Shown here piece by piece: positions 1 through 6,935 of a stretch of 9,053 nucleotides of DNA. Made by a program: the position numbers and the translations under genes. Position 1 is the stretch's first letter, and every line of letters begins with the position of its first letter. The stretch is from an uncultured Acetatifactor sp. (lineage in GTDB: Bacteria; Bacillota; Clostridia; Lachnospirales; Lachnospiraceae). Under the pieces are notes generated by a model. The model had not been told where the DNA came from. It saw nothing but the letters and a program-made list of their open reading frames with translations, and made no database searches. The DNA is taken from positions 1 to 9,053 of the forward strand of contig CAKRRU010000102.1 of assembly GCA_934394515.1 (NCBI GenBank), read 5' to 3'.

Positions 1-152
1 CTTTCGGTAAGGTGATCGAGGGTATGGATGTGGTAAATAAGATTGCTGAGACCCGCACCGATTACAGCGATCGTCCTCTGGAGAATCAGGTAATGGAAAG
101 TGTTACCGTAGATACTTTCGGGGTAGACTATCCGGAACCCGAGAAAATGTAA
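1..152 (+). CDS. Cyclophilin-type peptidyl-prolyl cis-trans isomerase, C-terminal fragment
   Basis: Only the last 49 residues are inside the window. The reading frame enters at base 3 and ends at a TAA at 150-152. The fragment begins FGKVIEGMDVVNKIAE, the typical end of the cyclophilin fold, in which 'FG.V..GMDVV..I' forms the last strand and helix before the C-terminus. It continues with a short acidic tail ending in PEPEKM. Cyclophilins catalyse cis-trans isomerisation of peptidyl-prolyl bonds and assist protein folding. The catalytic core, including the FxxxxR and Q motifs, lies upstream and cannot be checked, nor can the presence of a signal peptide. The gene converges on the glycosidase operon and shares a bidirectional terminator with it. 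Functionally it appears unrelated to the sugar-uptake locus. Confidence 0.85.
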   Translation, partial: FGKVIEGMDVVNKIAETRTDYSDRPLENQVMESVTVDTFGVDYPEPEKM

Positions 153-210
153 CGATACCAAGAGACCAGATTGCAGGAGTGCAAGGCACGAGGCAATCCG
201 GCATCGTTAT

Positions 211-257
211 AAAAAAAGACCTCCGCACATCAACTACTGATTTGCAGAGGTCTTTTT
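211..257. terminator. Bidirectional intrinsic terminator between convergent genes
   Basis: GACCTC at 218-223 pairs with GAGGTC at 247-252, and the stem extends outward through A213-217 with T253-257. After one C/A mismatch, GCA at 225-227 can pair with TGC at 243-245. A run of T follows the stem on the + strand (253-257), and a run of seven A (211-217) becomes a U-tract on the - strand. It can therefore stop both the cyclophilin transcript and the leftward glycosidase operon, whose last stop codon is at 331. Confidence 0.85.
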
Positions 258-330
258 ATATTATTTGCATATCTATTCTGAACCAAAACAATGATCCGAT
301 GATATGTGTCCGGAAGTTCTGTTGCCGTCA

Positions 331-1650
331 TTAGTATTCCACATTCACACAATCTTCAACAGACACAGGCTCTTTCACTTCACCCTGCATATCCTCAGCG
401 ATTTCATAGGTAAAATCACTAAAATGGATATTTTCGGCATTTCGTGCATACAGCACACGCAGAGAGTCTTCCAGAATCACATTTCCCTCATTGGGACGCA
501 GATCATGATAGATCTTCGGCCAGTCGGTCTTTTTCTCCAGACGGATATGGATTCCTGTGAAAGTGATATCCTTAATGTTTTTGGAATCGTCTCCGTAGAT
601 CAGGATACCGTTCTCGCCGACACAGTTAATATTCTGGAAACGGACGTTGCGGACATATCCGACATTTGTCTCGTTATTTCTCTTCACCGCGGTAATGGTG
701 ATCGGCTCTGCCTCTCCCCACCAATGCACTTTTGAGAACAGTCTGGTGTCGATATTGAGGTTGGAAAACGTTACGTTTTCAATGCATCCTTTATCGCGAA
801 GCTGTAAGGAAATCGCACGGTTCGTCCGCTGGATACTGCAGTTTGTGATCGAAATATTGCGGAAAGGTGCTTCACTCTCCGTACCGAACTTGATAGCGGC
901 ACTAGTGGAGATCATGGTGCAGTTATCCACTACAATATTTTCGCAGGGACCGTACTCCATGGCAGCCGCCGTATTCTTAAATACAATACAGTCATCTGCG
1001 CATTCAATATGACAGTTGGAGATTCTCACATTACTGCAGTGATCCGGATCAATGCCATCGCAGTTAGCCAGACGCAGATTATTGATAATACGGATTCCCT
1101 CAATCAACACTTCCTTACATCCCACCAGATGAGTGGTCCAGAATGCACTGCCGGTCAAGGTTACCTGCTGGATGGTCAGATGTCTTACATTTTCCAGGAA
1201 CAGCAAAGGTACTCTGGGATAAAAATATCCGTCAATATGCCATTTGGTCACTTTTCCATAGAAGATCTTCTCGTTGCCGTCAATCTTGCCAAATCCGGTG
1301 ATGGCCACATTCTCGGCGTCATTACTGTATATAAAATTCAGCGTCGGTTTTCCATTGTAATCACAGGCATTATAGGTCGGAGTCTCTACCTTACTGATCT
1401 GTGGAGTTCCCACTTTCAACATATCGAAATCTTCCAGATGGTCACTGGCTTTCAGGACAGCACCCATCTCCAGATGAAATTCTACATTTGATTTCAGAAC
1501 AATGGTTCCGCTCCGGAAGACATGTCCTCCCTGTAACAGAACCTTACCGCCGCCGGCCTGGCTGCAGGCATCAATCGCCTTCTGGATGGCTGCAGCGTCA
1601 TTCGTCACGCCATCACCTTTAGCACCGTATTCCAATACATCGTATATCAT
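331..1650 (-). CDS. GH28-like glycoside hydrolase (polygalacturonase-type beta-helix), cytoplasmic
   Basis: The protein has 439 residues and no signal peptide or membrane segment, so it is predicted to act inside the cell on imported oligosaccharides. Residues 3-27 (DVLEYGAKGDGVTNDAAAIQ) are the classic N-terminal cap of pectinase-type right-handed parallel beta-helices. Repeated 'N(V/I)xIxNCxI' rungs run from about 110 to 410. Residues 196-205 (NCDGIDPDHC) and 218-226 (ADDCIVFKN) match the GH28 NTD and DD motifs that supply the catalytic aspartates. The position where GH28 normally has GHG reads STSA (248-251). The usual RIK region reads NRAISLQLRD (277-286). A WWGEAEPITIT motif lies at 310-320. 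The substrate is therefore uncertain: a galacturonide or rhamnogalacturonide is likely, but a diverged specificity is possible. The ATG at 1650 follows a strong GAGAGGAG site, 15 bases after the permease stop, so it is the last gene of the transporter operon. Confidence 0.88.
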   Translation of the reverse strand: MIYDVLEYGAKGDGVTNDAAAIQKAIDACSQAGGGKVLLQGGHVFRSGTIVLKSNVEFHLEMGAVLKASDHLEDFDMLKVGTPQISKVETPTYNACDYNGKPTLNFIYSNDAENVAITGFGKIDGNEKIFYGKVTKWHIDGYFYPRVPLLFLENVRHLTIQQVTLTGSAFWTTHLVGCKEVLIEGIRIINNLRLANCDGIDPDHCSNVRISNCHIECADDCIVFKNTAAAMEYGPCENIVVDNCTMISTSAAIKFGTESEAPFRNISITNCSIQRTNRAISLQLRDKGCIENVTFSNLNIDTRLFSKVHWWGEAEPITITAVKRNNETNVGYVRNVRFQNINCVGENGILIYGDDSKNIKDITFTGIHIRLEKKTDWPKIYHDLRPNEGNVILEDSLRVLYARNAENIHFSDFTYEIAEDMQGEVKEPVSVEDCVNVEY

Positions 1651-1665
1651 CTCTCTGCTCCTCTC

Positions 1666-2511
1666 TTAGCCCTTCAGGCCGGAAGTGGAAATTCCTTCTA
1701 CCAGGTATCTCTGCAGGCAGAAGAAGATCAATACTGCAGGCAGGATAGACAAGGTTGCCATAGCGAACATAGCACCGTAGTCGGAAGAAGAACTGGGGTC
1801 ACAGAACATTTTCAGTGCCAGGCTGACAGGATATTTCTCTGTCTTGTTGACATACAATAATGCTCCAAGGAAATCATCCCATCTCCACATAAAGGAGAAG
1901 ATACATCCTGTGATCATGGTAGGAACCATCAGCGGGAAGATAATCTTGGTGAAAATGGTATAATAGGAACAGCCGTCGATCTTCGCTGCTTCGTCCAGCT
2001 CTCTGGGAATACCTTCGATGAAGTTGGTCATCATGTATACGAAGAATCCCTGAATTGCAAAGCAGTAAGGAATGATCAGAGGCAGGTTGGTTCCGACCCA
2101 GTTCAGTTTCTGATACCACAGATACTGGGGAATCATCAGAACCTGTGCCGGCAGCATCATGGATGCCAGCATTGCTGCGAAGAGAAGCTTTCTGCCGGGG
2201 AACTTACATCTTGCAAATCCGTAAGCTACGACGGAAGAAGAAAGCACCGTTCCGATGGTTGCCGTAATGGAGATGAACAGGGAGTTCTTGAAGAAGGTTC
2301 CGAATCCTACTTTTGCGAAACCCTTCCATCCGTTTACGTAGTTCTGTAATGTGAATTTCTCTGGGATCAGGCTGGTGGCCGTGGTGAAGATCGTATTCGT
2401 ATCCTTAAAGGAGCTCATTACCATCCATACTAACGGATAAATCATTACCAGTCCGAAGGCACATACTAAAACATGATAAATAATATTACTGATTGTCTTT
2501 TTTCTTTTCAT
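1666..2511 (-). CDS. ABC sugar transporter permease, MalG/YesQ-like (CUT1)
   Basis: This is an integral membrane subunit of a carbohydrate importer of the CUT1 family, 281 residues from the chosen start. Hydrophobic segments occur near residues 9-32, 76-100, 112-130, 146-165, 197-211 and 251-268, consistent with six membrane helices. The cytoplasmic EAA loop, which docks on the ATPase, reads DEAAKIDGCSYYTIFTKIIF (173-192), with the EAA at 174-176 and the invariant Gly at 180. The C-terminus QRYLVEGISTSGLKG is typical of MalG-type subunits. A GTG at 2523 would add four residues but has no ribosome site nearby. The ATG at 2511 is preceded by AAGTGGGTG with a five-base spacer, so I prefer it. 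It pairs with the MalF-like permease 40 bases upstream. Length is normal for the family. Confidence 0.93.
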   Translation of the reverse strand: MKRKKTISNIIYHVLVCAFGLVMIYPLVWMVMSSFKDTNTIFTTATSLIPEKFTLQNYVNGWKGFAKVGFGTFFKNSLFISITATIGTVLSSSVVAYGFARCKFPGRKLLFAAMLASMMLPAQVLMIPQYLWYQKLNWVGTNLPLIIPYCFAIQGFFVYMMTNFIEGIPRELDEAAKIDGCSYYTIFTKIIFPLMVPTMITGCIFSFMWRWDDFLGALLYVNKTEKYPVSLALKMFCDPSSSSDYGAMFAMATLSILPAVLIFFCLQRYLVEGISTSGLKG

Positions 2512-2551
2512 AATAACACCCACTTACGCATTGCGGCGTACCTTTCCGATT

Positions 2552-3460
2552 CTATAAACCGCCATCGTATACCCACAGTTTTTTGGTTGCGAACAGGATC
2601 CATGTAATAAATGCGATCAATGCCAGCATGATCCATGCCAGTGCTGCGCCGTAACCGGTACTTCCGAAGAGGAAGGACTGTTGGTACATGTATACCGTGT
2701 AAAATAGAGTAGAGTTCATGGGTTTACCCTGTGTGATGATCAGGCACTGTGTGAATGCCAGGAAGCCGTTGATCATCTGCATTACCAGGTTGAAATGGAT
2801 CGTGGGGGTTAAAAGCTTCAGTGTAATCTTCCAAAACTGCTGCCAGCCGTTCGCGCCATCCACTCTTGCTGCCTCATAGAGGCTTACCGGAATCTGCTTC
2901 AATGCGGACAGGAAGATCAGCATGGAAGAACCGAACTGCCACACTGCCAGAATGATCAGGGTCCAGATTGCGGTTCTGGTATCTCCCAGCCATGCAACCG
3001 GCTCTTTCATTCCGAAGATCATCAGAATTTTATTTACAAGTCCGTCTACCGCGAAAAGTCTCTTCCAGAGGATTGCCACTGCTACGGAACCGCCGATGAT
3101 GGAAGGCAGATAGTAGAGTGCACGGTAAACGCCTGTCATTTTCGTACTCTTAAATAAAAGCAGTGCAACGATCAATGCGAAGATCAGTCGTAACGGAACC
3201 GAAATGATGGCAAATTTGAACGTTACCACCAGAGACTGATAAAACGTTGCATCGGAAAACATTCTCTTAAAGTTCGCCCAGCCGGTAAATGTAGGGGGCT
3301 GTAAAATGTTGTAATCGCAGAAGGAATAGTACAGCGATATACACATGGGAATAATCATAAACGCCAGAAATCCAACGATAAATGGCATAGTACATACGAT
3401 ACCTGCAGCCTTTTCCGTATTCAGCTTCTGACGGATAGTCATATGCTTTGTTGTCTTCAT
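2552..3460 (-). CDS. ABC sugar transporter permease, MalF/YesP-like (CUT1)
   Basis: This is the partner membrane subunit of the CUT1 importer, 302 residues. A charged N-terminus (MKTTKHMTIRQKLNTEKAAG) leads into a first helix at about 21-45. Further hydrophobic stretches lie near 76-104, 116-132, 164-186, 222-242 and 271-291. The ATPase-docking EAA loop is YEAARVDGANGWQQFWKITL (195-214), with EAA at 196-198 and the conserved Gly at 202. The ATG at 3460 is preceded by GGAGGT with a six-base spacer, which fixes the start. It lies second in the operon, separated from the binding-protein gene by 145 bases that contain a strong hairpin. With the MalG-like subunit it should form the heterodimeric channel. 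No ATP-binding subunit is encoded in the window, and such systems usually share an MsmX-type ATPase. Confidence 0.93.
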   Translation of the reverse strand: MKTTKHMTIRQKLNTEKAAGIVCTMPFIVGFLAFMIIPMCISLYYSFCDYNILQPPTFTGWANFKRMFSDATFYQSLVVTFKFAIISVPLRLIFALIVALLLFKSTKMTGVYRALYYLPSIIGGSVAVAILWKRLFAVDGLVNKILMIFGMKEPVAWLGDTRTAIWTLIILAVWQFGSSMLIFLSALKQIPVSLYEAARVDGANGWQQFWKITLKLLTPTIHFNLVMQMINGFLAFTQCLIITQGKPMNSTLFYTVYMYQQSFLFGSTGYGAALAWIMLALIAFITWILFATKKLWVYDGGL

Positions 3461-3510
3461 AACGTTACCTCCGTTGCTGCAGCATTCATAGAAGCAGCCT
3501 TTTTTTCAGA

Positions 3511-3542
3511 ATGGGTACTGTGGGATCTTCCACAGTACCCAT
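3511..3542 (-). promoter_or_regulatory. Intercistronic hairpin between binding-protein and permease genes
   Basis: A 13-bp perfect stem (3511-3523 with 3530-3542) encloses a six-base loop, and the flanking A3510/T3543 can extend it. In the direction of operon transcription (leftward) it is followed by an A-rich run, not a U-tract, so it is not a standard terminator. Such hairpins after binding-protein genes commonly protect the upstream mRNA from 3' decay and lower permease expression relative to the binding protein. That role here is inferred from position and structure. Confidence 0.6.
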
Positions 3543-3605
3543 TTGGTCTTTCTAAAAATGTTGTAATACTTATACTGTGCTACTGCTTATGTAAGCCCTG
3601 ACAGC

Positions 3606-4967
3606 TTATCTGGACATGATCTGGTTGCCCATCTTGAACAGATCTTCTGCTGCCTCCTGTGCGGTCATCTGACCATAGAGGATCTTATCAACCAACTGGT
3701 TGTAGTAATCATATACTTCATTTGCTCCATCAGGGATCGCAGGGCTGATAGCGGAGCAGTTGGGAGTTACTACGTCATTTACATACTTGGTAACCACCTG
3801 TGCAGTCTCATCCTGCAGAGGAGCGATGGCGGATGCTACTACGGAAGAAGCAGGCACACCTCTCTCACCAAGAAGAATCTTGTTAGCATCTTCAGAGTTC
3901 AGCAGATAATTTACAACCTTAACAGCTTCAACCTCATTCTCGCCGGCATCTCTGGATACTGCAAAGAACTGGCTGGGCTTTAAGAAGTTAGACTTCTGAG
4001 GGTTCTCGGAAGGCCATGTGGTGATACCGATCTCCATGCCTTCGGGAGCGGCTGCTACCATAGCGGACAGCTGGTTGGACCAGAAGAATCCGCACCAGGA
4101 CTGGGTTGCTTCGGAAGAGAAGTATACCAGAGGACTCTGCTCTACAGAGTTGGAAGTCAGTTCAGCGTGAACATCTGCGCCGATGATCCATCCGTCCTTG
4201 ACACCATCTTCATAAATCTGGAAGCCCGGTACCAGACTTGCTGCATCTGTTACATTGAGGGAATCCTCATTGAACAGCTTCACCACATCATGAGAACGCA
4301 TTGCATAAGGCAGATAGTTGTCACCTGCGCTGTAAGGAAGATCGGTCTTAACGCCGGACTTCTCATAAACTTCACGTGCTACAGCTTCGAACTCTTCTAT
4401 GGTCATGTTATCTTTTACAGTGATTCCCAGGCTGTCCAGTAAGGTCTTGTTGTAGAACAGGGAAGGTGCATTTACACCTGCACAGATTGCATATAACTTA
4501 CCGTCAATGGAACCCGCATCCAGAATACCCTGAGATACATTAGATACATCCAGCGTACCATCTTCTACATAAGGTGTCAGGTCTACCAGCAGATCTGCTG
4601 CTACATACTGTGCCAGATAGGAATAGTCCATCTGCAGGCACTCGGGAAGGGAATTACCTGCTGCCAGGGTGGACAGCTTGGTCCAGTAATCATTCCACTC
4701 TGCAGGCTGTGTATCAAAGGTTACACCGGGATTCTGCTCAGAATACAGATCCAGGGCTGCCTGTGTACGTTCATTTCTGGTCTGGTTGCCCCACCAGGTA
4801 AAGGTCATGGATGTATCTCCGGCTGCTGCGCTTCCGCCGTCTGTGGTAGCTGCTGCGCTTCCGCTATCGGTGGAAGCAGTAGCTGCAGGCTCATTGGAAG
4901 ATCCGCAGGCTGTCAGTCCGACGATCATCGCTGATGCCATTAACAGTGATAAAACTCTCTTTTTCAT
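3606..4967 (-). CDS. Extracellular sugar-binding lipoprotein of CUT1 ABC transporter (YesO-like)
   Basis: From the ATG at 4967 the protein has 453 residues. It starts MKKRVLSLLMASAMIVGLTAC, a lipoprotein signal with lipobox LTAC and Cys21 as the lipidated residue, so the mature protein is anchored outside the membrane. Residues 22-53 are a Ser/Ala/Gly/Thr-rich linker with a nine-residue tandem repeat. The solute-binding domain (family 1, MalE-like) begins near 54 with FTWWGNQTRNERTQAALDLY and contains the usual 'DGKLYAICAGVNAPSLFYNK' hinge-region segment. WWG and the following NPGV resemble YesO/RhiL-type binders of pectin fragments, which is an inference from memory of the family. AGGAGGG lies eight bases before 4967, which is why I reject an in-frame upstream start at 5138 that would bury the signal peptide. 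It is the first and presumably most expressed gene of the operon. Confidence 0.93.
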   Translation of the reverse strand: MKKRVLSLLMASAMIVGLTACGSSNEPAATASTDSGSAAATTDGGSAAAGDTSMTFTWWGNQTRNERTQAALDLYSEQNPGVTFDTQPAEWNDYWTKLSTLAAGNSLPECLQMDYSYLAQYVAADLLVDLTPYVEDGTLDVSNVSQGILDAGSIDGKLYAICAGVNAPSLFYNKTLLDSLGITVKDNMTIEEFEAVAREVYEKSGVKTDLPYSAGDNYLPYAMRSHDVVKLFNEDSLNVTDAASLVPGFQIYEDGVKDGWIIGADVHAELTSNSVEQSPLVYFSSEATQSWCGFFWSNQLSAMVAAAPEGMEIGITTWPSENPQKSNFLKPSQFFAVSRDAGENEVEAVKVVNYLLNSEDANKILLGERGVPASSVVASAIAPLQDETAQVVTKYVNDVVTPNCSAISPAIPDGANEVYDYYNQLVDKILYGQMTAQEAAEDLFKMGNQIMSR

Positions 4968-4996
4968 GAATATAACCCTCCTTTTGGTATCGAAAG

Positions 4997-5017
4997 GTAA
5001 ATCCGTTATGGATTTAC
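4997..5017 (-). promoter_or_regulatory. Hairpin in the 5' leader of the binding-protein gene
   Basis: GTAAATCC (4997-5004) and GGATTTAC (5010-5017) form an 8-bp perfect stem with a five-base loop. It lies between the proposed -10 (5035-5040) and the ribosome site of the lipoprotein gene, so it would be in the leader of the leftward mRNA. It could stabilise the 5' end or act as an operator. No function is demonstrated. Confidence 0.4.
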
Positions 5018-5034
5018 TTCTTTTTGATGTCTTA

Positions 5035-5063
5035 ATTATAACGGTTCTTGTTTTTCTCTGGAA
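5035..5063 (-). promoter_or_regulatory. Predicted promoter of the transporter/glycosidase operon
   Basis: On the - strand a perfect TATAAT (+ strand 5035-5040) sits 17 bases from TTCCAG (+ strand 5058-5063), a poor match to TTGACA. Transcription would start near 5028, giving a leader of about 60 bases before the ATG at 4967. A perfect -10 with a weak -35 is what one expects of a promoter that needs an activator, and the adjacent divergent AraC-type response regulator is the obvious candidate. I found no convincing catabolite-repression (cre) box in this region. Confidence 0.5.
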
Positions 5064-5105
5064 TATACTTTTCCGTCTATTTGCACTAAAAAACCGATAT
5101 CCTTG

Positions 5106-5135
5106 TTGAAAACATGTACATGTTGTGTATATAAT
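5106..5135 (+). promoter_or_regulatory. Predicted promoter of the two-component system genes with internal palindrome
   Basis: TTGAAA (5106-5111) and TATAAT (5130-5135) are separated by 18 bases, a near-consensus housekeeping promoter reading towards the kinase gene, with a start expected near 5142. The spacer contains a perfect 14-bp palindrome, AACATGTACATGTT (5111-5124), well placed for a repressor or autoregulator to block RNA polymerase. Confidence 0.6.
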
Positions 5136-5165
5136 CAATAAAGAAATAATGGAGGTTTGTATATC

Positions 5166-6935
5166 ATGTTGTTTTTTAATAAGAATCTATCTCGAAAAAT
5201 AGCAAATCAGAAGTTAGAGACCAAGTTGCTGCTCTCTACCATAGGGATTAACCTTCTCTTTCTGTTCTTTTTCTTGGTAGCTGCCTTTTCCATTATTACA
5301 TCACGTTATCATCAGCTGCTGTATCAATCCATGCAGTCTTCCTCATCATTAGTCTCCTATGAATTTACCAACCGGCTGGAGGATCTGGTGACCATGACCA
5401 ATATCGTCCGTTCAGATTCTACAGTCCAGTCTACGCTGGATGAAATCTACCAGCCCCAGGAAGACTATGCCGTACATTATTACTCTGATATTTATTCTGC
5501 TTTGCAGAAGCACTACCTCGAATACCGCCAGCCCTACCTGAAAATGGCGGCTATTTCCTGCCCCAGATTCATCACTTATACCAATGAAAATATTGCCTGT
5601 CGGCCGGATGAGAATCTGACTAAAGAACTGATAGCTCTGGCAGAGGCCGGGGAAGGCTCCCCGGTATGGGTAACTTCCCATGCAGATGACCACGGTATAT
5701 TTCTTGTACGGGAGATCAAAAAGATCAAGAACTTACGGCTGGATAATCTCGGAACATTGATCATCAATGTAAATCTGGGAGATCTGGTAACGGAAATGTC
5801 CAAGATCAGCAATGAATATAAAGATTCCTACTGGATCATCTATGAGAAAGACCGGCTGCTGTTCTCTTCTCCGGAATTGGATACAGAGGAAGTACAGAAA
5901 ATCAATGATAAAATCAAAAGCTATGCTGTTGTCACCCTGAATGGCAGAAAATATTTTGCCATCCGCGGCACCATGGACATCAACGAATGGAATTATCTGC
6001 ATCTGATCTCTTATGACGAAGTGGCAAAATCCCAGCAGATGACAGCATTTCTATATGTATTGATCCTGTTTAGCGGTTTCCTGTGCTCCATCCTGATAGT
6101 CCACGTGATCGTACGCAAGATCACCAGACATTTTGATCTGCTGCTCTACCGCATGCAGCAATTCGGCGAAGATTCCACCGTACTGGCTCCGGTTCCTTAC
6201 GATTACACGGATCGTACTGATGAGATTGGTATCCTGCACAGGCAATTTACACATATGGCAGAGCAGATCCAGACACTGGTCGTAGAGAATTACCGCCAAC
6301 AGCTTCTGACCAAAGATGCACAGTTAAAAAGCCTGGAATCCCAGATGAATCCGCATTTCCTGTATAACACGCTGGATGCCATCAACTGGCGGGCTAAGGC
6401 CATCGGAGAGCCGGAAATATCACAGATTGCAGACTCTCTGGGTCATTTCCTACGGATGACACTGAACAAAAAAGAACGCTTTACGTTGAAGCAGGAACTT
6501 GATATTATACATTATTATATGACTATACAGCAGCTTCGTTTCGACAACCGGCTGAATTTTACGGAAAGTATTCCGGAGGCTTGTCTGGATGCACAGGTTC
6601 CCAAACTTTCCATTCAGCCGTTGTTGGAAAATGCCGTACACTATGCGTTGGAGCAGATCACGGATGAGTGTATCATCAATCTCACCTGTGTGTATTTCCA
6701 AGGGCTGATGCAGATTTATGTGAAAAACAGCGGATCTGAATTCCCCGATGATTTATTGGAGAATCTCCGGACACATAAGATCCGGGAACAGGGTCTGGGC
6801 ATTGCGCTGTTAAATATTGAAGAACGTATCAAGCTGATGTTTGGCCAGCAATACGGGCTGCACTTCTATAACGAAAACGATTTTGCTGTAGTAAAAATGG
6901 AGATACCTTATGTTAAAGATGATTATCGTGGATGA
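5166..6935 (+). CDS. Sensor histidine kinase, YesM-like (two-component system)
   Basis: The protein has 589 residues and is membrane-bound. A first membrane helix lies near 26-46. A large extracytoplasmic sensor region follows (about 47-290, in the place of a Cache-type domain in this family), then a second helix near 294-316. A HAMP-like linker (about 317-370) leads to the His_kinase domain. The phosphorylated histidine is His397 in SLESQMNPHFLYNTLDAINW. The ATP-binding part shows an N-box, QPLLENAVHYAL (484-495), and a G-box, GLGIALLNIEERI (544-556). GGAGGT at 5151-5156 is nine bases before the ATG at 5166. A TTG at 5157 in the same frame directly abuts this site, so it is unlikely to be the start. 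The gene diverges from the transporter operon and overlaps the response-regulator gene by 26 bases. The ligand is inferred to be the transported oligosaccharide or a related fragment. Confidence 0.93.
   Translation: MLFFNKNLSRKIANQKLETKLLLSTIGINLLFLFFFLVAAFSIITSRYHQLLYQSMQSSSSLVSYEFTNRLEDLVTMTNIVRSDSTVQSTLDEIYQPQEDYAVHYYSDIYSALQKHYLEYRQPYLKMAAISCPRFITYTNENIACRPDENLTKELIALAEAGEGSPVWVTSHADDHGIFLVREIKKIKNLRLDNLGTLIINVNLGDLVTEMSKISNEYKDSYWIIYEKDRLLFSSPELDTEEVQKINDKIKSYAVVTLNGRKYFAIRGTMDINEWNYLHLISYDEVAKSQQMTAFLYVLILFSGFLCSILIVHVIVRKITRHFDLLLYRMQQFGEDSTVLAPVPYDYTDRTDEIGILHRQFTHMAEQIQTLVVENYRQQLLTKDAQLKSLESQMNPHFLYNTLDAINWRAKAIGEPEISQIADSLGHFLRMTLNKKERFTLKQELDIIHYYMTIQQLRFDNRLNFTESIPEACLDAQVPKLSIQPLLENAVHYALEQITDECIINLTCVYFQGLMQIYVKNSGSEFPDDLLENLRTHKIREQGLGIALLNIEERIKLMFGQQYGLHFYNENDFAVVKMEIPYVKDDYRG

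Noticed and set aside
304..1622. Several + strand open frames across the glycosidase gene
   Set aside because: They lie antisense to a protein with clear beta-helix and GH28 motifs, lack family features, and have no convincing ribosome sites.
2512..2523. GTG start at 2523 for the MalG-like permease
   Set aside because: No ribosome site lies close upstream of it. The GTG itself is part of the AAGTGGGTG site that serves the ATG at 2511.
4968..5138. N-terminal extension of the binding protein from an upstream start at 5138
   Set aside because: It would place 57 extra residues ahead of a clear lipoprotein signal and overlap the predicted promoter. The ATG at 4967 has an AGGAGGG site at the right distance.
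5157..5165. TTG start at 5157 for the sensor kinase
   Set aside because: It directly abuts the GGAGGT ribosome site with no spacer, whereas the ATG at 5166 has a nine-base spacer.
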